Positions 1 to 6,545 of a DNA stretch of 8,495 nucleotides are shown piece by piece. Source of the DNA: Pseudomonadota bacterium (GTDB taxonomy: Bacteria > Pseudomonadota > Alphaproteobacteria > Acetobacterales > Acetobacteraceae); assembly GCA_023390705.1 (NCBI GenBank), contig JAEWCI010000343.1:1-8495 (forward strand), written 5' to 3'. Below the pieces are notes generated by a model. It was not told the DNA's origin, searched no databases, and saw only the letters and a program-made list of their open reading frames with translations. Numbering within the stretch: the stretch's first letter is position 1; each line of letters opens with the position of its first letter. The position numbers were made by a program, and so were the translations under genes.

Positions 1-7
1 GCTATCC

Positions 8-250
8 TCAGCGCCAGGCCGGCCGGCCGAGATTGACGTCGCGGCCGCTGGTCAGCGCGCCGCCCGCCGCGCCGGCCGCGCCGCCGATCAGGGCACCGGT
101 GCCGACATTGCCGCCGGTCAGCGCACTGACGCCAGCACCGGCGCCGGCACCGAGCAGGCCACCGGAAATCGCGCGGTCGCCGGTGGAGTAGCCGCAGGCG
201 CCAAGGCTGAGCCCGGCAAGGGCAAGCAGGGCGAGGCTGGTCTTACGCAT
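8..250 (-). CDS. Small glycine-zipper outer-membrane lipoprotein (OsmB-like)
   Basis: This 80-residue protein begins with a lipoprotein signal: Met-Arg-Lys, a hydrophobic stretch (residues 5-17) and the lipobox Leu16-Gly-Ala-Cys19, so Cys19 should be acylated after signal peptidase II cleavage. The mature part is almost entirely a glycine/alanine-rich stretch (about residues 29-66, with GxxxG-type spacing), the pattern of glycine-zipper segments in OsmB and 17-kDa surface-antigen-like lipoproteins. It ends with a short polar tail (SGRDVNLGRPAWR). The ATG at 250 was chosen over an upstream in-frame start because the signal peptide begins there and two tandem AGGAG motifs precede it, one 8 bases away. 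The gene is divergent from mreB. The exact function is unknown; envelope or stress association is inferred from the family only. No Asp at +2 is seen (Gly20), so outer-membrane sorting is expected. Confidence 0.85.
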   Translation of the reverse strand: MRKTSLALLALAGLSLGACGYSTGDRAISGGLLGAGAGAGVSALTGGNVGTGALIGGAAGAAGGALTSGRDVNLGRPAWR

Positions 251-345
251 GAACTCCTCTCCTCTTTGTTCGCCTGCGCCAACGCGGCAGTTTTCACCCG
301 GGTTGCCTGCCGTCCATGGCGCTGCTGCGTGATCGCGGTGCCACT

Positions 346-361
346 GCAACCATCAGGTTGC
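346..361. promoter_or_regulatory. Perfect 6-bp inverted repeat in the divergent intergenic region
   Basis: GCAACC (346-351), a four-base ATCA loop, then GGTTGC (356-361) form a perfect dyad. A G-U pair and a further C-G pair could extend the stem to 8. It lies 95 bp upstream of the lipoprotein start and 166 bp upstream of mreB, so it could be an operator or an RNA hairpin. No T-run follows on either strand. Function is inferred only. Confidence 0.25.
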
Positions 362-527
362 GGAGAAGGCTTGAGCCGGAACCGCCGGGGGGCTAACTCA
401 CAGCGTCAATTGCCATACCCTCGAAACCGTGAGCGCTGCCCCCGCCGGGGCGGCGGCCCTCCTGTCCGGCATGGTGTCCGGGCCTGGGCCCTCGGAACCG
501 GGGCACCACCTGGAAGGTTGCCGTCTC

Positions 528-1571
528 ATGTTTTCCCGCCTGTTCGGCTTCCTCTCGGCCGACATGGCCATCGACCTCGGGACCGCGAACACGCTGGTCT
601 ATGTGAAGGGTCGGGGCATCGTGCTGAACGAGCCGAGCGTGGTCGCCATCGCCGACCTGCGCGGCCGCAAGCAGGTCCTGGCCGTCGGCGAGGAAGCCAA
701 GATGATGCTCGGCCGCACGCCGGGGAACATCGCCGCCATCCGGCCGCTGCGCGATGGCGTCATCGCCGATTTCGAGGTGGCGGAGGAGATGATCAAGCAC
801 TTCATCCGCAAGGTGCACAACCGGCGCAGCTTCGCCTCGCCCATGATCATCGTCTGCGTGCCTTCCGGCAGCACGGCGGTGGAGCGCCGCGCCATCCAGG
901 AAAGCGCGGAAAGCGCCGGCGCCCGCAAGGTGCTGCTGATCGAGGAGCCGATGGCGGCGGCGATCGGCGCCGGCCTGCCGGTGACCGAGCCTTCCGGCAG
1001 CATGGTGGTGGATATCGGCGGCGGCACCACGGAAGTGGCGGTCATCTCGCTGGGCGGCATCGTCTATGCCCGCAGCGTCCGGGTCGGCGGCGACAAGATG
1101 GACGAGGCCATCATCAGTTACATCCGCCGCCACTTCAACCTGCTGATCGGCGAAAGCTCCGCCGAGCGGATCAAGATGGAGATCGGCGCCGCCGCCTTCC
1201 CGGAGGAGGGCGACGAGGGCCCGGTGACCGAGGTGAAGGGCCGCGACCTGATGAACGGCGTGCCGCGCGAGATCGTGGTGAGCCAGCGCCAGATCGCCGA
1301 ATCCCTGGCCGAGCCGGTGACCGCCATCGTCGAGGCGGTGAAGGTGGCGCTGGAGAACACCCCGCCGGAGCTGGCGGCCGATATCGTGGACAAGGGCATC
1401 GTCCTGACCGGCGGCGGCGCGCTGCTCTACCGCCTGGACCAGGTGCTGCGCGACGCCACCGGCCTGCCGGTGGTGGTGGCGGAGGACGCGCTTTCCTGCG
1501 TCGCCCTCGGCACCGGGCGGGCGCTTGAAGAGATGAAGCGCCTTCGCCAAGTGCTGAGTTCGATGTATTGA
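528..1571 (+). CDS. mreB: Rod shape-determining protein MreB (bacterial actin)
   Basis: This 347-residue protein has the full length usual for MreB. MreB is an ATP-dependent actin homologue that forms membrane-attached filaments and guides the Rod complex making lateral-wall peptidoglycan. The actin-fold motifs are all present: phosphate-1 loop DLGTANTL (16-23), the catalytic-Glu segment LIEEPMAAAIG (137-147), phosphate-2 DIGGGTTEVAVISLGG (162-177) and adenosine motif GIVLTGGGALL (290-300). The N-terminus MFSRLFGFLS looks like the short amphipathic membrane-binding helix known in Gram-negative MreB. ATG 528 was chosen because GGAAGG (512-517) lies 10 bases upstream and the protein then starts as the family does. 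An in-frame GTG at 429 would add 33 residues of low-complexity sequence and is not credible. It is the first gene of the cluster; mreC follows after 33 bases. No convincing sigma-70 promoter was found upstream, although the 251-527 gap must presumably hold it. Confidence 0.98.
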   Translation: MFSRLFGFLSADMAIDLGTANTLVYVKGRGIVLNEPSVVAIADLRGRKQVLAVGEEAKMMLGRTPGNIAAIRPLRDGVIADFEVAEEMIKHFIRKVHNRRSFASPMIIVCVPSGSTAVERRAIQESAESAGARKVLLIEEPMAAAIGAGLPVTEPSGSMVVDIGGGTTEVAVISLGGIVYARSVRVGGDKMDEAIISYIRRHFNLLIGESSAERIKMEIGAAAFPEEGDEGPVTEVKGRDLMNGVPREIVVSQRQIAESLAEPVTAIVEAVKVALENTPPELAADIVDKGIVLTGGGALLYRLDQVLRDATGLPVVVAEDALSCVALGTGRALEEMKRLRQVLSSMY

Positions 1572-1604
1572 TGACCGAGGGCTGACCCCCGAGGACGAGA
1601 TCCG

Positions 1605-2468
1605 GTGATCCGTCTCAGCATCCCGCTCAGGCAGGCCCTCTCGCGCCTGTCGCTTCCGGTGCTCATCGCCGCGGCCTTCGGCACCATGCTGCTGGGCAAG
1701 GCGGATGCGCTGCTGGCGGAGCGCGCCCGGATGGCGCTGGCGGATCTGCTCTCGCCGATCTGGGCCGCCATGCAGGAGCCGATGACGGCGGTGCGGGATA
1801 CCGTGCAGGAGGCGCGGGAACTGGTCCATCTGCGCAGCGAGAATGCCCGGCTGCGCGAGGAGAATGCGCGCCTGCACCGCTGGCATGCCACCGCGCTCGC
1901 GCTTGAGGCCGAGAATGCCATGCTGCGCCGGCAACTGGCCTTCGTGCCGGAAGCCGCGCCGGCCTTCCGCACCGCCAGGGTGGTGGCGGATGGCGGCGGC
2001 ACCTATGCCCGCGCCGTGCTGCTGGCCGCCGGGCCGCACCACAGCGTGCGCAAGGGCCAGATCGCGCTGGACGAACGCGGCTTCGTCGGCCGCGTGACCG
2101 AGGTGGGCAGCCGTTCGGCCCGCGTCCTGCTGGCCACCGACATGAACAGCCGCATCCCCGTGGCGCTGGAAGGCAGCCGGGTGCGCGCCATGATGGTGGG
2201 CACCAACACCGCCCGGCCGAGGCTGGAGCACTGGCCGGAAGGCGCGGCGCCGCAGGAAGGCGACCGGGTCGTCACCAGCACCGAGGCCGGCGCCTTCCCG
2301 GCCGGACTGCCGGTGGGCGTGGTGCGCTTCACCGAGGCCGGGACGCCGGAAGTGGAACTCTTCGCCCGGCTGGACCGGCTGGATGTGGTGCGGCTGTTCG
2401 ACTACGGCCTGGCCGGCATCCTGCCGCCCGAGGCGGTGGCGCGGCCCGAGCCGCGGCCACGGCGATAG
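1605..2468 (+). CDS. mreC: Rod shape-determining protein MreC
   Basis: This 287-residue bitopic inner-membrane protein links MreB filaments to periplasmic PBP2 and is known in the family to activate PBP2-RodA. There is a short cytoplasmic N-terminus, one membrane segment (about residues 15-31) and a periplasmic coiled coil (about 62-112). The coiled coil carries repeated E-N-A-R-L / E-N-A-M-L heptads. The C-terminal double beta-barrel domain follows, with family signatures GFVGRVTEVG (159-168), DMNSRIPV (179-186) and a TSTEAGAFPAGLPVGVV segment (224-240). The tail (277-287) is rich in Arg, Pro and Glu. The start is GTG, with GAGGA at 1591-1595 nine bases upstream; no nearby ATG in frame would keep the membrane segment. 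The stop is followed at once by the mreD ribosome binding site, so the two are probably co-translated. Confidence 0.96.
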   Translation: MIRLSIPLRQALSRLSLPVLIAAAFGTMLLGKADALLAERARMALADLLSPIWAAMQEPMTAVRDTVQEARELVHLRSENARLREENARLHRWHATALALEAENAMLRRQLAFVPEAAPAFRTARVVADGGGTYARAVLLAAGPHHSVRKGQIALDERGFVGRVTEVGSRSARVLLATDMNSRIPVALEGSRVRAMMVGTNTARPRLEHWPEGAAPQEGDRVVTSTEAGAFPAGLPVGVVRFTEAGTPEVELFARLDRLDVVRLFDYGLAGILPPEAVARPEPRPRR

Positions 2469-2478
2469 AGGCATGGCC

Positions 2479-3012
2479 ATGAGGGGCCGCCCCGAGCCGC
2501 CGCCGGGGCTGCTGCGGCGGGTGGATGCCATCGCCCGCGGGGCTTTCCCGACCGCTTCCACCGCGCTGCTGCTGATCCTGGCGGCGGCGCCGACCATGGT
2601 GCCCGCCGCGGTGCCGGCCGTGGCCTTGCCCTGCGTCTTCTTCTGGTCGGTGTTCCGCCCGGCGGCACTGCCGCCGCCGGCGGTATTCGGCCTGGGGCTG
2701 CTGCAGGACCTGCTGACCATGGCGCCGGTGGGTGCGGGCGTCTTCGTCCTGCTGGTGGCGCATGGCCTGGCGGCGCGCTGGCGGCCCTTCCTGGCACGGC
2801 GGAGCTTCCTGGCGGTCTGGCTGGTCTATTGCGGCTTCGCCATCGGCGCGGCGGGGCTTGGCTGGGTGCTGCAGGCCCTGCTCGGCTGGCGGCTGCCGCC
2901 GCTGCCGCCGGGCCTGGCCCAGGTGGGCCTGACCGCCGGCCTCTATCCCTGCCTCGCCTATCTGCTGACCCGGGCGCATGAAGCGATGCGTCGCGCGGAG
3001 AGCGCGCCATGA
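2479..3012 (+). CDS. mreD: Rod shape-determining protein MreD
   Basis: This 177-residue, strongly hydrophobic protein has five to six predicted membrane helices (about residues 24-42, 44-60, 66-82, 84-99, 110-133 and 147-165). The segment GLGLLQDLLTMAPVGAG (71-87) matches the MreD signature, in which a charged residue sits in a G-LL-D-L-...-P-G context. MreD is a Rod-complex membrane subunit that works with MreC on PBP2. Two in-frame ATGs are possible: 2473 and 2479. I chose 2479 because AGAGG (2467-2471) lies 7 bases from it but only 1 base from 2473; the alternative adds only Met-Ala. The last codons (…AESAP, stop) resemble the peptide encoded by the three tandem repeats that follow. The stop overlaps the first repeat's ATG as ATGA (3009-3012). 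The C-terminus has therefore probably been involved in the duplication. Confidence 0.93.
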   Translation: MRGRPEPPPGLLRRVDAIARGAFPTASTALLLILAAAPTMVPAAVPAVALPCVFFWSVFRPAALPPPAVFGLGLLQDLLTMAPVGAGVFVLLVAHGLAARWRPFLARRSFLAVWLVYCGFAIGAAGLGWVLQALLGWRLPPLPPGLAQVGLTAGLYPCLAYLLTRAHEAMRRAESAP

Positions 3013-3038
3013 AGAGCTTCGCGGAGAGCGCGCCATGA
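3009..3038 (+). CDS. Mini-ORF 1 of the mreD-mrdA relay (9 aa)
   Basis: This open frame encodes MKSFAESAP. Its ATG overlaps the mreD stop (ATGA), and GGAGAG (2997-3002) is six bases upstream. Its stop overlaps the start of mini-ORF 2. The signals for translation are good, but whether it acts as a peptide or only as a ribosome relay is unknown. It could also be a passive duplication. Confidence 0.35.
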   Translation: MKSFAESAP

Positions 3039-3064
3039 AGAGCGTCGCGGAGAGCGCGCCATGA
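3035..3064 (+). CDS. Mini-ORF 2 of the mreD-mrdA relay (9 aa)
   Basis: This open frame encodes MKSVAESAP. It overlaps mini-ORF 1 and mini-ORF 3 by ATGA at each end, and GGAGAG (3023-3028) is six bases upstream. It differs from mini-ORF 1 by a single Phe-to-Val change. Translation is inferred from the signals only. Confidence 0.35.
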   Translation: MKSVAESAP

Positions 3065-3090
3065 AAAGCGTCGCGGAGAGCGCGTCGTGA
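3061..3090 (+). CDS. Mini-ORF 3 of the mreD-mrdA relay (9 aa)
   Basis: This open frame encodes MKSVAESAS. Its stop TGA (3088-3090) overlaps the GTG start of mrdA as GTGA. GGAGAG (3049-3054) lies six bases before its start. It is the last link before PBP2, so ribosomes ending here are positioned to restart on mrdA. Translation is inferred from the signals only. Confidence 0.35.
   Translation: MKSVAESAS
3075..3080 (+). promoter_or_regulatory. Shine-Dalgarno of mrdA, carried in the last repeat unit
   Basis: GGAGAG lies six bases before the GTG at 3087. This supports GTG 3087 as the mrdA start: the frame is closed by a TGA at 3036-3038 and has no other start codon between that stop and 3087. 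The same hexamer recurs every 26 bases at 3049 and 3023, and at 2997 before the first repeat. Confidence 0.8.
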
Positions 3091-5024
3091 GCTGGCTGCG
3101 GCGGTTCCGCTTCGAGATCGGCCGGGCGCGGGGCATCGGCGCCGGCAGGGGGCTGCGCGGCGTGCGGCGGGAGGAGGAGCTGCGGCGTAGCGTCTTCACC
3201 CGGCGCGCCCTGTTGCTCGGTGCCGCGCAGCTTGGCCTGTTCGGCTTCCTCGGCAGCCGGCTCTACCGGCTGCAGATGCTGGAGGGCGAGCGCTATGCGA
3301 CGCTGGCCGAGGAGAACCGCGTCTCCGCCCGGCTGATCCCGCCGCCGCGCGGCCGGGTGCTGGACCGGCAGGGCAGGGTGGTGGCGGGCAACCGGCTGAA
3401 CTGGCGCGCCCTGCTGGTGGCGGAGCAGACCCAGGATGTCGGCGCCACGCTGGAAACCTTCTCCCGCATCGTGCCGCTGCAGGAGCATGAGCGGGCGCGG
3501 ATCGAACGCGAGGTCCGCCGCCGCCGCCGCTTCGTGCCGGTGACGGTGCGCGAATTCCTCAGTTGGGAGGAAATGGCGCGGATCGAGGTGAATGCGCCGG
3601 ACCTGCCGGGCATCCTGATCGATGTCGGCACCACCAGGCTCTACCCGGAAGCCGAGCACCTTGCGCATATCGTCGGCTATGTCGCCCCGCCGGCGGAACG
3701 CGACATGGATGGTGACCCGCTGCTGGAATTGCCCGGCATCCGGGTCGGCCGCGCCGGGGTCGAGCGGCACCACGACCTGGCACTGCGCGGCCGCGCCGGC
3801 GCGGTGCAGCTGGAGGTGAACGCCGTCGGCCGCGTCATCCGGGAACTGGACCGGCGCGAGGGCGTGCCGGGGCAGGAAGTGCAGCTTTCGGTGGATGCCG
3901 AATTGCAGAAGGCGGTCCGCCGCAGGATCCAGGAAGGCACCAGCGTGGTGCTGCTGGATGCGCGGAACGGCGAGGTGCTGGCCATGGCCTCCCAGCCTTC
4001 CTTCGACCCCAATCTTTTCAACGCCGGGGTTTCCGCCGCGCAGTGGCGGGAATGGACGCGCAACCGCGCCACGCCGCTGATCAACAAGGCGACCAACGGG
4101 CTCTACGCCCCTGGCTCCACCTTCAAGATGATGGGCGGGCTGGCGGCGCTGGAGGCACGGGTGGCGACGCCGGCCGACCGCGTCTTCTGCCCCGGCCATA
4201 TGGACCTGGGCGATACCCGCTTCCACTGCCATGCCCGCTATGGCCATGGCTCGGTGGATCTGCGTTCCGCCATCAAGCTTTCCTGCGACGTGTATTTCTA
4301 CGAAATGGCCAAGCGCGTCGGCATCGACCGCATCGCCGCCATGGCCAACCGCTTCGGCCTGGGCGTCGATCTCGATATCGAACTGCCGGGCGCCCGGCGT
4401 GGCCTGGTGCCGACCCGCGCCTGGCGCCAAGCCCAGGGCAAGCCCTGGAACCTGGGCGATACGGTGGTGCACGGCATCGGCCAGGGCTTTTACCAGATCA
4501 CCCCGCTGGCCCTGGCGACCATGACGGCCCGGCTGGCCACCGGGCGGGCGGTGCAGCCGCATCTGACCCGGGCGATAGGCGGCCGGCCGGTGCGCGGCGG
4601 CCGGGCGGAGGAATGGCCCAGCCTCGGTATCGCGGAACGTGACCTGCGCCTGGTGCGGGAAGCCATGTGGGCGGTGGTGAACGAGGCGGGCGGCACCGCC
4701 CGTGGCGCCCGCCTGCCGGGCGAATTCGGTGCCCTGGCCGGCAAGACCGGCACCACCCAGGTCCGCCGCGTCACGCGCGAGCAGCGGGAGCGCGGCTACA
4801 GGGCGGAGAACATGCCGCGGGAATGGCGGCCGCACGCCCTGTTCGTCGCCTTCGCCCCCTATGACAATCCGCTCTTCGCCTGCAGCGTGATCGTCGAGCA
4901 CGGCACCAGCGGCTCCGGCGCCGCGGCGCCGCTGGCCCGCGAGGTGCTGGTGGAGGCGTTCAGCCGCTTCCGCACCGGCCCTGGCGCGCGGGTGGCGGAT
5001 GCCCAGGGAGGCGCGCGGCCATGA
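3087..5024 (+). CDS. mrdA: Penicillin-binding protein 2 (elongasome DD-transpeptidase)
   Basis: This 645-residue class B PBP cross-links peptidoglycan in the periplasm as the RodA partner. It has an Arg-rich cytoplasmic N-terminus (1-40) and one membrane anchor (about 41-57). A pedestal/dimerisation region follows, with the usual RGRVLDRQGRVVAGN segment (88-102). The transpeptidase domain starts near 265. The three active-site motifs are intact: S344-T-F-K347 (in APGSTFKM), S399-C-D401 (the SxN-type motif) and K553-T-G555 (in AGKTGTTQV). GIGQGFYQITPLALA (463-477) is typical of PBP2. E. coli PBP2 is about 633 residues, so this is full length. The start is GTG, overlapping mini-ORF 3's stop; rodA starts at 5021, overlapping the mrdA stop as ATGA. 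Beta-lactams of the mecillinam type target this family. A role in division (FtsI) is less likely given the mreBCD/rodA context. Confidence 0.98.
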   Translation: MSWLRRFRFEIGRARGIGAGRGLRGVRREEELRRSVFTRRALLLGAAQLGLFGFLGSRLYRLQMLEGERYATLAEENRVSARLIPPPRGRVLDRQGRVVAGNRLNWRALLVAEQTQDVGATLETFSRIVPLQEHERARIEREVRRRRRFVPVTVREFLSWEEMARIEVNAPDLPGILIDVGTTRLYPEAEHLAHIVGYVAPPAERDMDGDPLLELPGIRVGRAGVERHHDLALRGRAGAVQLEVNAVGRVIRELDRREGVPGQEVQLSVDAELQKAVRRRIQEGTSVVLLDARNGEVLAMASQPSFDPNLFNAGVSAAQWREWTRNRATPLINKATNGLYAPGSTFKMMGGLAALEARVATPADRVFCPGHMDLGDTRFHCHARYGHGSVDLRSAIKLSCDVYFYEMAKRVGIDRIAAMANRFGLGVDLDIELPGARRGLVPTRAWRQAQGKPWNLGDTVVHGIGQGFYQITPLALATMTARLATGRAVQPHLTRAIGGRPVRGGRAEEWPSLGIAERDLRLVREAMWAVVNEAGGTARGARLPGEFGALAGKTGTTQVRRVTREQRERGYRAENMPREWRPHALFVAFAPYDNPLFACSVIVEHGTSGSGAAAPLAREVLVEAFSRFRTGPGARVADAQGGARP

Positions 5025-6172
5025 GCGGCACCTTCGAGCGCCGGCTGCTGACCCGCGACCGCGGCAACGGGCTGCTGCAGAAATTGTGGCGGATACCCTG
5101 GAGCTTCGTGCTGCTGCTCTGCGCCGTGGCGGCGGTGGGCTATGTCGCGCTCTATTCCGCCGGCGGCGGCGCGCCGGAACCCTATGCCGCCAAGCACGCG
5201 CTGCGCTTCGCCTTCGGCCTGGTGCTGATGCTTTCCATCGCGCTGGTGGATATCCGCATCATCGCCCGCTTCGCCTGGGTGGCCTATGCCGGCGGCATCG
5301 CGCTGCTGGTGCTGGTGCTGCTGCACGGCAATATCGGCAAGGGGGCGCAACGCTGGATTGATATCGGCCCCCTGCAATTGCAGCCTTCGGAGCTGATGAA
5401 GATCGTGCTGGTGCTGGGCCTGGCGGCCTGGTTCCGGCGGGCGAGCTGGGAGCGGATGGGCAACCCGCTGTTCCTGGTGCCGCCGGCGCTGGCCGTCCTG
5501 CTGCCGGTGGGGCTGATCCTCAAGCAGCCCAATCTGGGCACGGCGCTGATCACCGGCATGGTCGGCGCGGCGGTGTTCTGGGCGGCCGGGGTGCGGTGGT
5601 GGAAATTCGCCCTGGCGGCGGGCGGCGTGGCGGTGGCGGCGCCCATCGCCTACCAGCACCTGCACGACTACCAGCGGGCGCGCATCACCACCTTCCTGGA
5701 CCCGGAAAGCGACCCCCTGGGCGCCGGCTACAACATCATCCAGTCCAAGATCGCGCTGGGTTCCGGTGGGCTTTGGGGCAAGGGCTTCCTGCAGGGCACC
5801 CAGGGCCACCTGAACTTCCTGCCGGAAAAGCAGACCGACTTCATCTTCACCATGATCGCCGAGGAATTCGGCCTGGTGGGGGCGCTGACCGTTCTGGGCC
5901 TGCTGCTGCTGGTGGTGGGTTTCTGCTACCTGACGGCCTTCCGCTGCCGCCACCAGTTCGGCCGCCTGCTGGCGGTGGGGCTGGGGACCAATTTCTTCCT
6001 CTATGTCTTCGTCAACGTGGCCATGGTGACCGGCTCCATCCCCGTGGGCGGGGTGCCGCTGCCGCTGATTTCGCACGGCGGTTCGGCCATGCTGACCACC
6101 ATGCTGGGCTTCGGCCTGCTGCTTTCGGTCCATATCCACCGGGACGCGGAATTCGGGCCGGCGCGGGAATAA
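5021..6172 (+). CDS. rodA: Peptidoglycan glycosyltransferase RodA (SEDS family)
   Basis: This 383-residue inner-membrane protein has about ten hydrophobic segments. SEDS proteins polymerise lipid II into glycan strands, and RodA does so with PBP2 in side-wall growth. Family signatures seen are GAQRWIDIGPLQLQPSE (108-124), KQPNLGTA (168-175), RITTFLDP (221-228), GAGYNIIQSKIALGSGG (234-250), FLPEKQTDFIFTMIAEEFG (266-284) and PLISHGGS (348-355). Asp273 in the EKQTDF motif corresponds by context to the catalytic Asp of RodA (Asp262 in E. coli). The ATG overlaps the mrdA stop (ATGA, 5021-5024), indicating translational coupling and 1:1-type expression of the enzyme pair. It is the last gene of the cluster. 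FtsW is the alternative SEDS paralogue but does not fit the neighbours. Confidence 0.98.
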   Translation: MSGTFERRLLTRDRGNGLLQKLWRIPWSFVLLLCAVAAVGYVALYSAGGGAPEPYAAKHALRFAFGLVLMLSIALVDIRIIARFAWVAYAGGIALLVLVLLHGNIGKGAQRWIDIGPLQLQPSELMKIVLVLGLAAWFRRASWERMGNPLFLVPPALAVLLPVGLILKQPNLGTALITGMVGAAVFWAAGVRWWKFALAAGGVAVAAPIAYQHLHDYQRARITTFLDPESDPLGAGYNIIQSKIALGSGGLWGKGFLQGTQGHLNFLPEKQTDFIFTMIAEEFGLVGALTVLGLLLLVVGFCYLTAFRCRHQFGRLLAVGLGTNFFLYVFVNVAMVTGSIPVGGVPLPLISHGGSAMLTTMLGFGLLLSVHIHRDAEFGPARE

Positions 6173-6205
6173 TGGGCCAGGGCGCCGATTGCTGCGCGAA
6201 GGGGC

Positions 6206-6233
6206 TGGACAAACCCGCAGCGGACGCTAGAAA
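6206..6233 (+). promoter_or_regulatory. Candidate sigma-70 promoter of tRNA-Lys
   Basis: TGGACA (6206-6211, 5 of 6 matches to the -35 consensus), a 16-base spacer, and TAGAAA (6228-6233, 4 of 6 matches to the -10) stand about 35 bp before the tRNA. A GC-only stretch (6236-6250) follows the -10, as in stringently controlled stable-RNA promoters. The start would be near 6240, giving a leader of roughly 29 bases. This is read by eye; no experimental support. Confidence 0.45.
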
Positions 6234-6268
6234 CCGCGCCCGGCCCGGGGTGCTGCGGCATCCCTGGC

Positions 6269-6344
<76 letters not shown>

Positions 6345-6545
6345 ACCAAAAGGCCGATTTCCAGAAATTTTCCACGGTGACATGTAGCGGCCGTCCAACC
6401 GGCACTGTGTAACTGTGCCTCACTGCCCGTTCCGGCAGGCGAATTCTGTGATTTCGCGCACAGCCTGGACTTCCCGCATGCCTGGGCTCTCTTCGGCCAG
6501 CCCGACAACATGGCCAAGCCTGCGTCGGCAGCGGCGCCGCCGGCC

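Larger units (their letters stand above)
3009..3086 (+). repeat. Three tandem 26-bp repeats forming a stop/start relay between mreD and mrdA
   Basis: Copies lie at 3009-3034, 3035-3060 and 3061-3086. Each reads ATGAAGAGC, then (G/T)TCGCGGAGAGCGCGCC, with only three variable positions: T/G at unit position 10, G/A at 6 and C/T at 25. A more diverged version (2978-3008), also starting ATGAAG and ending GGAGAGCGCGCC, is the 3' end of mreD. Every unit has an ATG, eight more codons, and a GGAGAG Shine-Dalgarno six bases before the next start. The next unit's ATGA supplies its stop. Four-base stop/start overlaps fall at 3009, 3035, 3061 (ATGA) and 3087 (GTGA, the mrdA start). The repeat structure is seen directly; a role in translational coupling is inferred. 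Confidence 0.95.

Noticed and set aside
429..527. N-terminal extension of MreB from a GTG at 429
   Set aside because: The extra 33 residues are low-complexity and not part of the family. The ATG at 528 has a good ribosome binding site and gives the normal N-terminus.
393..2720. Long minus-strand open frame (775 codons) opposite mreB-mreC-mreD
   Set aside because: Its translation is low-complexity and rich in His, Arg, Gly, Gln and Ala, as expected antisense to GC-rich codons. It lies opposite conserved, motif-complete genes.
2958..4901. Long minus-strand open frame (647 codons) opposite mrdA
   Set aside because: Antisense shadow of the PBP2 gene, with His/Arg/Gly-rich composition and no recognisable domain.
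4859..6139. Long minus-strand open frame (426 codons) opposite rodA
   Set aside because: Antisense shadow with Gln/His/Arg-rich composition; RodA on the plus strand has all family motifs.
6345..6545. 201-bp gap between tRNA-Lys and the GGDEF gene
   Set aside because: Only short, weak inverted repeats (5-bp stems) were seen. No gene, clear terminator or regulatory element can be supported.
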